From positions 12,463-75,939 of the forward strand of contig JAPCYN010000017.1 in assembly GCA_025941565.1 (NCBI GenBank): a stretch of 63,477 bases of DNA, written 5' to 3'. How positions within the stretch are numbered: the stretch's first letter is position 1; every line of letters starts with the position of its first letter. This document shows positions 1-7,905 of this stretch, one piece after another. The stretch is from Legionella sp. 515359. Its GTDB lineage: Bacteria; Pseudomonadota; Gammaproteobacteria; Legionellales; Legionellaceae. The position numbers and the translations under genes were made by a program. The notes beneath the pieces were generated by a model. The model made no database searches and was not told the DNA's origin. It was given only the letters and a program-made list of their open reading frames with translations.

Positions 1-424
1 AGGGAGAAGGGATTATTAGTCCGTGCTTCACTCCATACAATCCCCTCGCCCACTTGTGGGAGAGGGCTAGGGTGAGGGTCTCCCTCATCCGCCCTTACGG
101 GCACCTTCTCCCTTGAGGGAGAAGGGATTATTAGTCCGTGCTTCACTCCATACAATCCCCTCGCCCACTTGTGGGAGAGGGCTAGGGTGAGGGTCTCCCT
201 CATCCGCCCTTACGGGCACCTTCTCCCTTGAGGGAGAAGGGATTATTAGTCCGTGCTTCACTCCATACAATCCCCTCGCCCACTTGTGGGAGAGGGTTAG
301 GGTGAGGGTCTCCCTCATCCGCCCTTACGGGCGCCTTCTCCTCGAAGGGAGAAGGGATTATTAGTTCGTGCTTCATTCCATACAATCCCCTCGCCCGCTT
401 GTGGGAGAGGGTTAGGGTGAGGGC
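1..424. repeat. 115-bp tandem repeat array (REP-like), 3.7 copies
   Basis: Four successive units begin with AGGGAGAAGGGATTATTAG at 1, 116, 231 and 346, giving an exact 115-bp period. The last copy stops at about 424 and the array probably continues left of the window. Each unit holds two inverted-repeat pieces: a CCTTCTCCC/GGGAGAAGG hairpin, and a CCCTCGCCC...GGGAGAGGG half-palindrome. Copies 1-3 are nearly identical and copy 4 has drifted, which suggests recent amplification. Reading frames across it are artefacts of the repeat. The same building block occurs singly at 39551-39596 and as fragments near 27921 and 50495. Confidence 0.9.
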
Positions 425-476
425 ATCTTATTCTCTAATAAACACCATCATCTAACAAAAGAAGAATATTTTCCAA

Positions 477-1541
477 TTATGAATTAGGAGCTAATGCTTT
501 ATATCTCAAATAATGATCCATCAATACCAAAGCCATCATTGCTTCAGCTATAGGCACAGCTCTAATTCCTACACAAGGATCATGCCGTCCCTTAGTTACT
601 ACCGTCACTTCCTCGCCCAAAACATTGATCGTTTTTCCTGGGGTAGTAATACTCGAAGTAGGCTTTAATGCAAGACTAACCTCTATATTTTGACCAGTAG
701 AAATACCACCTAAAATTCCACCCGCATGATTGCTAAGAAAACCCTGCGATGACATTTGATCACGATGCACAGATCCTAACTGATTTACTGCGGCAAATCC
801 TGCACCGATTTCAACGCCTTTTACTGCATTAATAGACATCATAGCATAAGCTAATGTTGCATCCAGTTTGTCAAATACAGGCTCACCCAATCCGATAGGT
901 ACATTTTTAGCAATTACTTTTACCCGAGCGCCAGCTGAATCGCCTTGTCGTCTTAAGCGCTCAATTGCATCAGCAAGATCCTGAATTTGAGTATTATTAG
1001 GACAGAAAAAAGGATTATTACTAATTTCGGCCTCATCTGTAACATGCAAAATCAAATCACCCATTTGCTGCAAATAACCCACTATTTCCAGATTTAAATG
1101 ACGCTGTAAATACAACCGTGCAATCGCTCCAGCGGCCACTCGTGCTGCAGTCTCTCGCGCCGAGGAACGCCCACCTCCACGATAATCCCGATGTCCGTAT
1201 TTATGATGGTAGGTAAAATCTGCATGACCTGGACGAAATAGATTTTTAATTTCTTCATAATCCCTGGAGCGTTGATCGGTATTATGAATCAACAAAGCAA
1301 TCGGCGCGCCTGTCGTCTTACCTTCAAAAACACCCGAAAGAATTTGTACCTTATCCTCTTCTCTGCGTTGAGTTGTGTATTTGGATTGCCCGGGCTTACG
1401 TTTGTCCAGAAAAGGTTGGATGTCTTCCTCTTGCAGCAGCAATCCTGGTGGACAACCATCGACCACACATCCTATAGCCGGGCCATGACTTTCACCAAAA
1501 GTGGTTACTGCAAATAAAGTTCCAAATGTATTACCGGACAT
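477..1541 (-). CDS. aroC: Chorismate synthase
   Basis: This 354-residue enzyme catalyses the last step of the shikimate pathway, the 1,4-elimination of phosphate from EPSP to give chorismate, using reduced FMN in the cytoplasm. The family signatures are visible: [10 protein letters not shown] at residues 15-24, [16 protein letters not shown] near 122, and [17 protein letters not shown] near the C-terminus. Length is normal. The start overlaps the end of prmB by 11 bases, so the pair is probably translated from one message. The order aroC-prmB with smrB divergent is the same neighbourhood as in enterobacteria. Confidence 0.97.
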   Translation of the reverse strand: MSGNTFGTLFAVTTFGESHGPAIGCVVDGCPPGLLLQEEDIQPFLDKRKPGQSKYTTQRREEDKVQILSGVFEGKTTGAPIALLIHNTDQRSRDYEEIKNLFRPGHADFTYHHKYGHRDYRGGGRSSARETAARVAAGAIARLYLQRHLNLEIVGYLQQMGDLILHVTDEAEISNNPFFCPNNTQIQDLADAIERLRRQGDSAGARVKVIAKNVPIGLGEPVFDKLDATLAYAMMSINAVKGVEIGAGFAAVNQLGSVHRDQMSSQGFLSNHAGGILGGISTGQNIEVSLALKPTSSITTPGKTINVLGEEVTVVTKGRHDPCVGIRAVPIAEAMMALVLMDHYLRYKALAPNS

Positions 1542-2448
1542 TAAAGTACTCTTCTAATTGCTGTTTTGTTAATAAAAATACACCATGTCCCCCATGACTC
1601 ATTTCCAGCCAGGTGAAAGGAACATGGGGATACGCCTCACTTAAAGCCGCTTCACTATTTCCTACTTCCACAATCAGAATACCCTGTTCGTTTAAATAAT
1701 CATGAGCATGATGAAGAATTGTTTCAACAATAGCCAACCCGTTATTACTTGTTTCCAAAGCCAAAACAGGCTCATGACGGAATTCATCGGGTAACGTTTG
1801 CATCTCTTCCTTGCCCACATAAGGAGGATTACTGACAATTAAATCATAGCCTACCTGCGGCACTTTGGAGAAACAATCAGACTCAATTAAAGTAAGTTGG
1901 TCTTCAACACCTAATTGTTCGCGATTAATTGCAGCCACAGCAAGCGCCTCACTGGAAATGTCCACTGCATCGACCTGTGCCTCAGGAAAAGCATAACAAC
2001 ATGCAATTGCGATGCATCCACTACCCGTACACAAATCCAAAATACGATGCACTTTATCCGCATCGACCCAAGGCGAAAATTCATTTTTGATGAGCTCTGC
2101 TATAGGGGAGCGAGGAATAAGAACGCGTTCGTCCACATAAAATGGAATATCAAAAAAATAGGCTTCTTTTATCAAATAAGGCACTGGCACCCGTTGATTA
2201 ATGCGCTTTTCCAATTGCTGGTGCAAATGCTTTTTTTCACTTGCGGTTAAACGTGCATTAAGCCAGTTTGGATCTAAATCATAAGGCAAAGACAAGCTTC
2301 TCAGAATCAATGAATGCATGTCATCCCAAGCGTTATCGGTGCCATGGCCATAATACAAATTTGCATCCATTGCACAGGACACGCTAAAACGTAAAAAATC
2401 CAAAATTGTGACTAATTCTTCCGTTTCTTTAAGTATATAGTTGCTCAT
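1531..2448 (-). CDS. prmB: Ribosomal protein L3 N5-glutamine methyltransferase
   Basis: PrmB uses S-adenosylmethionine to methylate a glutamine of ribosomal protein L3. The SAM-binding stretch [12 protein letters not shown] and the catalytic VSNPPY motif, which is typical of glutamine N5-methyltransferases, are both present. The N-terminal region with [12 protein letters not shown] resembles PrmB rather than PrmC. I chose the ATG at 2448 over the upstream in-frame TTG at 2457 because it matches the usual N-terminus ([12 protein letters not shown]) and leaves a GGATGAG element upstream. It lies directly before aroC and is divergent from smrB. A separate prmC is present at 26348. Confidence 0.93.
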   Translation of the reverse strand: MSNYILKETEELVTILDFLRFSVSCAMDANLYYGHGTDNAWDDMHSLILRSLSLPYDLDPNWLNARLTASEKKHLHQQLEKRINQRVPVPYLIKEAYFFDIPFYVDERVLIPRSPIAELIKNEFSPWVDADKVHRILDLCTGSGCIAIACCYAFPEAQVDAVDISSEALAVAAINREQLGVEDQLTLIESDCFSKVPQVGYDLIVSNPPYVGKEEMQTLPDEFRHEPVLALETSNNGLAIVETILHHAHDYLNEQGILIVEVGNSEAALSEAYPHVPFTWLEMSHGGHGVFLLTKQQLEEYFNVR

Positions 2449-2569
2449 GGGATTCAATGCTCATCCAGAAAAAGTACAAATTGTACCCTATGTTAATCAA
2501 CAAAAGTAGCCTGGATGATGCAAACCTGAGTTATACTTCTAACTATCACTTAATCATTTCCAGTAAAAA

Positions 2570-3115
2570 ATGGCTGACGATTTTCTATCTGATGAGGACA
2601 AAGCATTGTTTCGCGAAAACATGCGTTCCGTAAAACCATTAAATGAAAAAACAAAACGGGTAAAAACTTCAGAGCCTAGGCCTTCAATTCAGCCTAAAAA
2701 AAATACACCACAAAAAACTCAAGAAAAAAGGGAATATTACTTATCCGATATGATTGTGGACACAGTACTTACTGAAACAATCCTGTCCTATGCTCATTCA
2801 AGTCTTCCCAGCCAACGTTTTAAAGCGTTAAGACATGGACAAATCCCCTGGGAAGCCCGGTTGGATTTACATGGTTTAAAAGGTGAAAATGCCCGTGATA
2901 CCTTGTGTCAATTTATTCAAACTCAGGCAGAAAACAGCAAAAGATGCCTATTAATTATTCACGGCAAAGGCGGCTACCTTGGCGCACCTCCAGTGATTAA
3001 AAATTTGCTGAATCGCTGGTTACCCCAGTTGGATGAAGTCCTGGCTTTTCACAGCGCCCTACCCAAAGATGGAGGAAGCGGTGCGGTATATGTCCTGCTA
3101 AAAAGAAAGAGATAA
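2570..3115 (+). CDS. smrB: Smr-domain endonuclease, ribosome rescue factor SmrB
   Basis: SmrB-type proteins cleave mRNA at collided ribosomes so that tmRNA can release them. The 181-residue protein has a charged, flexible N-terminus and a C-terminal Smr domain. The catalytic DLHG motif has D99 and H101, and an HGKGGYLG loop follows. The genomic position, divergent from prmB-aroC, is the same as for E. coli smrB (yfcN), which supports this assignment over other Smr proteins. The catalytic role of the DxH motif is taken from the E. coli protein. Confidence 0.88.
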   Translation: MADDFLSDEDKALFRENMRSVKPLNEKTKRVKTSEPRPSIQPKKNTPQKTQEKREYYLSDMIVDTVLTETILSYAHSSLPSQRFKALRHGQIPWEARLDLHGLKGENARDTLCQFIQTQAENSKRCLLIIHGKGGYLGAPPVIKNLLNRWLPQLDEVLAFHSALPKDGGSGAVYVLLKRKR

Positions 3116-3183
3116 CTGATAGGCTTTGTTTCTTAGCTCAGTTGAAAATCAACGAAAGTTTGGGGCAACCTGCCAAAATACTA

Positions 3184-4506
3184 ATGCCCAAAGCCCAGTT
3201 TTTTAAATTGCTAAACGGAAGCATTAAGTGTACGATGCGAGACCTTTACGCTTTTTTATTTACTAAAATGACGAAATATTATCACGCCACAAGCTCTGCG
3301 ACGCTTGTTGGTCTTACGAAATCCCAATTTGTCTTATGTAGCTCTGATGTGTTAATTCGTCAGTATGGCATTGCGCCGATAGCGGGTGAAATTTCTTTAG
3401 GTGGCCACAGAGGCTCCACGGTGAGTCCCGGTATCGCATTTGCCTCAGCAGAAGAAAATTTTTGGCCTGTAAATCAGCTTCTTACTCTATACGGTACGTA
3501 TAGTTGGAAAAAGAAATACCAGGATGAACTTCAGTTAACCGAAGCGATTAATAGCATGGTTGAAGGAAACTTAGTGAATCTTTGGGAAGTTATTATCCAA
3601 ATCATGCGCGAAATTCATATGGGTGAACAGATTAAGCTGAGTGAACAGGCAGTAACGGAGTTATGGGAACTGGTAGATAAAGGAGCTGATACGGTTAAAA
3701 AGCATTACATTCGCAATTACATTTTTACCCACTATCTAAAAGCAAATAGACTCGATGTGGGAGCGCCACTAATTCAGGGTCCTTTTATGGATTTTGTACT
3801 TGAACATATCCCTCTTGATTTTCTAGACAGTAAGATGCAAGAACAAAAAGAATTTATTCAAAAAATGGATTCATTGTTTACAGAGTACTTATTGAGCAAT
3901 GAATTAAGCCCCGACGATCATCAATTTTCAGAATATTTTCGCATGTTGGATCCTGAGCGTGAAGTAACTAAGAAAAGTTTTGCTGCTTTCAAATTCGATA
4001 CAGTCCTTATTGGCCCTCAAAGAGTCGATTTCATTGATAATTATTTTTATAGTGAGGATATTGTTGACCCCATCCGTTTAAGCAATGAAATAAAACATGC
4101 TTGTTTGCAAATTACCGAGAATGTTGCGTTATTAAAAAGAGCTATTGCAGGCGAAGTAATTGAATTTAATCAGCAAGAAAAAAAATTATGCACCGATACT
4201 TTTCCGATTATTTTTATTTTAGAGGAGCCCGATCCTTCAATAATAAAAAAAGTAGCTTATGAATATAGGGTACATAACGAGTTAAAAATCGGTAGAGATA
4301 TAAAGACTATTGCAACCAATCCAGAGCATAAAGCCGCCCTTAAAGAGTTTTTTGATACACATGGGGTTCATGATGTGCAAATTATATCGACGACCGAGTT
4401 ACATTCAGGAGTGAAGCTTAAAGTTTCCGACTTGAGTTTTTTATCATCGCAAACTCCAAAGAGGGATGCGGACACTCCAAATTGCGAATTTAAGCTGCAA
4501 CTTTAA
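3184..4506 (+). CDS. Orphan protein, candidate Dot/Icm effector with a possible ADP-ribosyltransferase-like N-terminus
   Basis: I do not recognise a named family. The protein is about 440 residues from the ATG at 3184. The frame stays open to a TTG at 3142, and a later ATG at 3268 also fits; none has a convincing ribosome binding site. The N-terminal third has KYYHATSSATLVGL, then a Gly-rich GGHRGSTVSP stretch and GIAFAS. This loosely recalls the His-first motif and the following strand of H-Y-E class ADP-ribosyltransferases, but that is inference. The rest is charged and mostly helical with no signal peptide or membrane segment. It is inserted between smrB and the yibN-like cluster, as Legionella effectors often interrupt conserved gene order. 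Confidence 0.75.
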   Translation: MPKAQFFKLLNGSIKCTMRDLYAFLFTKMTKYYHATSSATLVGLTKSQFVLCSSDVLIRQYGIAPIAGEISLGGHRGSTVSPGIAFASAEENFWPVNQLLTLYGTYSWKKKYQDELQLTEAINSMVEGNLVNLWEVIIQIMREIHMGEQIKLSEQAVTELWELVDKGADTVKKHYIRNYIFTHYLKANRLDVGAPLIQGPFMDFVLEHIPLDFLDSKMQEQKEFIQKMDSLFTEYLLSNELSPDDHQFSEYFRMLDPEREVTKKSFAAFKFDTVLIGPQRVDFIDNYFYSEDIVDPIRLSNEIKHACLQITENVALLKRAIAGEVIEFNQQEKKLCTDTFPIIFILEEPDPSIIKKVAYEYRVHNELKIGRDIKTIATNPEHKAALKEFFDTHGVHDVQIISTTELHSGVKLKVSDLSFLSSQTPKRDADTPNCEFKLQL

Positions 4507-4680
4507 CTTGCGTTCGCCAGCCTTGAACATCAAATTCGAGAAATAAGTTATATATACCAAGCATCACCGAAGTTCGAGTGATGCTTCGCTGCACCCAACT
4601 ATATTTAAATAGTTCCCTTACTTGCGTTAAGGTCGCATTCTGGGGATAATTCGCTACATAATAAAATATCAAGAGATAAC

Positions 4681-5100
4681 ATGGAACATTTAGGTCAATT
4701 CATTATAAATCATTGGCAGCTCTGGCTCGTCTTTATCGTCATTTTATTGCTAACCTTTATCAACGAGTTAGCCACACAAAAAAAGAAAGCAAAGGAGCTA
4801 ACGCCCCAGGCTGCTGTTGATTTGATTAATCATGAGAATGCTGTGGTCATCGATTTGCGTGAAAAGGAAGCCTTTAAACAAGGACATATTATTGATGCAA
4901 TCAATGCTCAAAGCGATGATTTTGAACAACAAAAAATGAATAAATATAAAAATACGCCTATTATCCTGATTGCTGCACGGCCTTTAGATGCTCAAACGCT
5001 TGCCAACAAAATTCGCGCTCAAGGCTATCAACCTCATGTGCTTAGCGGTGGAATTGCTGCCTGGCAAAACGCTGACCTGCCCTTGGTTAAAGGAAAATAA
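4681..5100 (+). CDS. Membrane-anchored rhodanese-like protein (YibN-like), active-site Cys absent
   Basis: This 139-residue protein has one N-terminal membrane helix (residues 13-28, WQLWLVFIVILLLTF) and a cytoplasmic rhodanese domain beginning ELTPQAAVDLI, with AVVIDLREKEAF and the closing VLSGGIAAW motif. The loop that normally carries the catalytic cysteine reads IILIAARPLDA, so sulfurtransferase activity is unlikely. The gene heads the cluster with grxC, secB and gpsA, the position of yibN in E. coli. Four bases separate it from grxC, so co-transcription is likely. A scaffold role at the membrane is inference. Confidence 0.88.
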   Translation: MEHLGQFIINHWQLWLVFIVILLLTFINELATQKKKAKELTPQAAVDLINHENAVVIDLREKEAFKQGHIIDAINAQSDDFEQQKMNKYKNTPIILIAARPLDAQTLANKIRAQGYQPHVLSGGIAAWQNADLPLVKGK

Positions 5101-5104
5101 AATC

Positions 5105-5359
5105 ATGGCTGAAGTAATTATGTACAGTACCGGTTATTGTCCCTACTGTGTCAGAGCCAGGGAATTGTTACAGCAAAAACACTCTTCATTTACTGAAATT
5201 CGCATTGATTTACAACCCGCGTTACGTGATGAAATGATAGCAAAAAGCGGTAGGCGTACCGTACCGCAAATCTTCATTAATGGCCAACATGTGGGTGGCT
5301 GCGATGATTTATATGCCCTGGACGCCCAGGGAAAACTCGATCAATTACTAAGAGGATAG
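5105..5359 (+). CDS. grxC: Glutaredoxin 3
   Basis: This is an 84-residue dithiol glutaredoxin that uses glutathione to reduce protein disulfides. The active site GYCPYC is at residues 10-15, followed by the cis-proline TVPQIFI and the GGCDDL glutathione-binding motif. The open frame extends upstream into the rhodanese gene, but the ATG at 5105 gives the expected N-terminus ([15 protein letters not shown]) and the family length. It sits between the rhodanese gene and secB, seven bases before the latter. Confidence 0.95.
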   Translation: MAEVIMYSTGYCPYCVRARELLQQKHSSFTEIRIDLQPALRDEMIAKSGRRTVPQIFINGQHVGGCDDLYALDAQGKLDQLLRG

Positions 5360-5366
5360 CAATATC

Positions 5367-5834
5367 ATGAGCGAACAAGAAAACCAAGTGCAAAATCAAA
5401 ATGAAACTCAATTCATGATTCAAAGAATTTATGTTAAAGATTTATCTTTTGAAACGCCGAACACGCCTGCTGTGTTTCAACAACAATGGGAACCTGAGCT
5501 GAATCTTGAAATCAATACCGCCAACACAAAACTGGAAGAAGGCGTTTTTGAAGTTGTATTAACAGTAACTGCAACAGTAAGTAACAAAAAAACCACGGCA
5601 TTTCTTGTCGAAGTAAAACAAGCAGGTATTTTCACCATTCAAGGTGCTCAAGGAAGTCAACTAGATCATTTATTAAACAGCTTCTGCCCCAATATTTTAT
5701 TCCCTTATGCTCGTGAAGCAATGACCTCACAAGTAATTCGTGGCAGTTTCCCACAACTCGTATTAGCACCCATTAATTTTGATGCTTTATACATGCAGCA
5801 ACTTGCAGAAAAACAAAAAGAAGGCCAAGCTTAA
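5367..5834 (+). CDS. secB: Protein-export chaperone SecB
   Basis: SecB is a tetrameric cytosolic chaperone that keeps presecretory proteins unfolded and hands them to SecA. The 155-residue protein has the family core: [17 protein letters not shown], the [19 protein letters not shown] strands, and the [13 protein letters not shown] segment. The acidic, Gln-rich N-terminus is normal. It is the third gene of the rhodanese-grxC-secB run. A weak hairpin follows at 5869-5891. Confidence 0.97.
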   Translation: MSEQENQVQNQNETQFMIQRIYVKDLSFETPNTPAVFQQQWEPELNLEINTANTKLEEGVFEVVLTVTATVSNKKTTAFLVEVKQAGIFTIQGAQGSQLDHLLNSFCPNILFPYAREAMTSQVIRGSFPQLVLAPINFDALYMQQLAEKQKEGQA

Positions 5835-5868
5835 GAAAATCAAATACAACTCAAATAATGACATCCTG

Positions 5869-5891
5869 GGTAAGGCCAAAAAAGCCCTACC
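5869..5891 (+). terminator. Possible terminator after secB
   Basis: GGTAAGGC pairs with GCCCTACC around a CAAAAAA loop, with one mismatch. A T-rich stretch (TTTATCGTTTTT) follows a few bases later. It lies inside a copy of the dispersed TAGCCTGGGTG-type repeat that fills 5861-5953. The stem is imperfect, so terminator function is uncertain. Confidence 0.35.
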
Positions 5892-5974
5892 TGGGTTTAT
5901 CGTTTTTAGCTGGAATAATGAGCTCCGCTACGCTTCTCCCAGGCTATAACTAACCTCCTGTTTAAGAGCATAAA

Positions 5975-6964
5975 ATGAACCAAAAAAACATTGCTATATT
6001 AGGTGCCGGCTCTTGGGGCACTGCCGTTGCAATTCACCTGGCCAAGGTGGGACATCGTGTTTTGCTGTGGGGACATGATCCGCAGCATGTGGCTCTTATG
6101 ACTGAAAAAAAAGCGAACCCGCGCTATTTACCTGATATTGATTTTCCTGAAACCCTGGAGCCTTCCGCTGATTTTGATTACTGTATCGACGAAGCCAGTT
6201 ACATTATCATTGCTGTTCCTTCCCATGCATTTGCAGAAACGCTCACCAAAATAAAAAAACCGCCTCAAGGTTTAGCTTGGTTGACGAAAGGAATTGATCC
6301 GCAAAGCCATCAATTATTAAGTGATTTAGTGAGTCAAACCTTTGGTTCTGCTTTTCCCATAGCGATTATTTCCGGTCCATCCTTTGCCAAAGAAGTGGCT
6401 CATTTCTTACCTACCGCAGTGACTTTAGCTTCTAATGATTCAGAATATCAAAAAGCCATTCGCGCACTACTTCATCACAATAACCTTCGTGTTTACTTGA
6501 GTGATGATCTGATCGGCGTTCAGATTTGTGGTGCAATTAAAAATGTCTTGGCTATTGGCTGTGGGATCAGTGACGGTTTAGGTTATGGCGCTAATGCCAA
6601 AGCAGCATTAATCACACGTGGGTTGGCAGAAATGGAGCGTCTAGGATTTGCGTTGGGGGCACGCGCGGAGACTTTTCTTGGTTTGGCTGGTGTAGGTGAT
6701 TTAGTCTTGACCTGTACTGACGATCAATCACGAAACCGCCGTTTTGGCCTGCTTTTAGGGCAAAATATCAGCATCACTGAAGCTGAAAAGCAAATTGGTC
6801 AAGTTGTAGAAGGAAAATACAACGCATCACAAGTTTGCTTCCTCGCAAAACAACACCAGGTAGAAATGCCTATCTGTGAGCAAATTAATGCACTGCTGCA
6901 AGGAAAAATTAGCGCGAAACAGGTAGTACAGAACTTAATGAGCCGCCCTCCTAAGGAAGAATAA
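5975..6964 (+). CDS. gpsA: NAD(P)H-dependent glycerol-3-phosphate dehydrogenase
   Basis: GpsA reduces dihydroxyacetone phosphate to sn-glycerol 3-phosphate, the backbone precursor for phospholipids; plsY at 41958 uses that product. The 329-residue protein begins with the nucleotide-binding GAGSWGTA motif (residues 10-17). It also carries ISGPSFAKEV, the KNVLAIGCGISDGLGYG active-site region and the GLAGVGDLVLTCT motif. It is the last gene of the yibN-like/grxC/secB group, separated by a 140-bp repeat-filled gap, and converges on murI. Confidence 0.97.
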   Translation: MNQKNIAILGAGSWGTAVAIHLAKVGHRVLLWGHDPQHVALMTEKKANPRYLPDIDFPETLEPSADFDYCIDEASYIIIAVPSHAFAETLTKIKKPPQGLAWLTKGIDPQSHQLLSDLVSQTFGSAFPIAIISGPSFAKEVAHFLPTAVTLASNDSEYQKAIRALLHHNNLRVYLSDDLIGVQICGAIKNVLAIGCGISDGLGYGANAKAALITRGLAEMERLGFALGARAETFLGLAGVGDLVLTCTDDQSRNRRFGLLLGQNISITEAEKQIGQVVEGKYNASQVCFLAKQHQVEMPICEQINALLQGKISAKQVVQNLMSRPPKEE

Positions 6965-7020
6965 TTCCACATTCCAAAACCCTGGGTTACGGCTTCGCAC
7001 CCAGGTTACATGGAATTATT
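6961..7020. terminator. Bidirectional terminator palindrome between gpsA and murI
   Basis: Two nested perfect stems are visible. The outer one is ATAATTCCA (6961-6969) with TGGAATTAT (7011-7019). The inner one is CCTGGGT (6981-6987) with ACCCAGG (6999-7005). A T-rich run (ATTATTTTTA) follows on the plus strand. It lies exactly between the two convergent stop codons, so it can serve both genes. Its core belongs to the dispersed CCTGGGTG repeat family. Confidence 0.7.
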
Positions 7021-7021
7021 T

Positions 7022-7837
7022 TTAGGCCTTTACATCAACAAGTTCGATGTCATCCAATGCCAACCGCTCGCCCAAGAATATCTCGCCTACAATCTGGAAG
7101 CGTTTGATTGAATCGGTGACCAAATAAGTTACGGCACGACTCAAAGAAGGAACATCGTTCAGCAAATCCTGTTTTTCGAGCAGTTGATGCAAAGCAAGTG
7201 CCGTTGCATGGGCAGAGTCTACGATGGTAACCCCTTTAGGTAACAAGTTGCTTAACAAAGGTTTAAACACGGGAAAGTGGGTACATCCCAGCAAAACTGT
7301 GTCTTCATTAGTAAAACCATCCAGATAATGCTTTAAAGCCTCACGCGCTACTTGATTGTTAACCATTCCTTCTTCTGCTAAAGCAACCAGAACACTGCAG
7401 GCACGTGTATTAATTATTGCCTGGGGTAAGTGTTGAGTAATGAGCTGTTGATACGCATTCGATGCAATCGTTGTTTCTGTAGCCAAAACAATAATACGTT
7501 TGTTTTCTGTCGCTGAAACTGCGGCGGCAGCACCTGGAGCTACCACCCCAAGCACGGGTATGCCGGGTAACATTTCCTGCAAATACGGTAATGCCGCAGT
7601 AGTTGCAGTATTACAGGCAATCACTAAAGCCTTAATCCGCCGCTCTACCAGCAATTTCGCCATTTGCATGGCATATTGTTTTACCGTATCTGGACTTTTA
7701 GTGCCATAAGGCAGTCGAGCAGTGTCTCCCAAATAGATAAAGGATTCTTGCGGCAATCCCTCGCGCAATGCACGCAAAACAGTCAGGCCACCCATCCCTG
7801 AGTCAAATACACCAATCGCCAATTGGTTCGAATTCAA
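7022..7837 (-). CDS. murI: Glutamate racemase
   Basis: MurI interconverts L- and D-glutamate, supplying D-Glu for peptidoglycan. The 271-residue protein shows the paired catalytic cysteines expected of the family: C75 in IACNTATT and C185 in GCTHFPV. FDSGMGGLTVLRAL lies at the N-terminus and YLGDTARLPYG follows. It is transcribed away from the large candidate effector gene and converges on gpsA. Confidence 0.97.
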   Translation of the reverse strand: MNSNQLAIGVFDSGMGGLTVLRALREGLPQESFIYLGDTARLPYGTKSPDTVKQYAMQMAKLLVERRIKALVIACNTATTAALPYLQEMLPGIPVLGVVAPGAAAAVSATENKRIIVLATETTIASNAYQQLITQHLPQAIINTRACSVLVALAEEGMVNNQVAREALKHYLDGFTNEDTVLLGCTHFPVFKPLLSNLLPKGVTIVDSAHATALALHQLLEKQDLLNDVPSLSRAVTYLVTDSIKRFQIVGEIFLGERLALDDIELVDVKA

Positions 7838-7905
7838 TTCTATTACCCCTTATTGTTATTTCATAAGCAGTGAACATATTACCTTACTATTTCGCGCCGC
7901 TCATA

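Noticed and set aside
1-424. CRISPR-like array or small proteins over the left-end repeats
   Set aside because: The whole 115-bp unit repeats without unique spacers, and the reading frames only mirror the repeat.
4490-4672. 60-residue minus-strand frame in the gap before the rhodanese gene
   Set aside because: It overlaps the end of the upstream gene and has no start signal; only a short GCATCAC/GTGATGC hairpin is visible there.
4681-5100. Active thiosulfate sulfurtransferase
   Set aside because: The catalytic Cys position is occupied by IAARP, so only a rhodanese-like fold is claimed.
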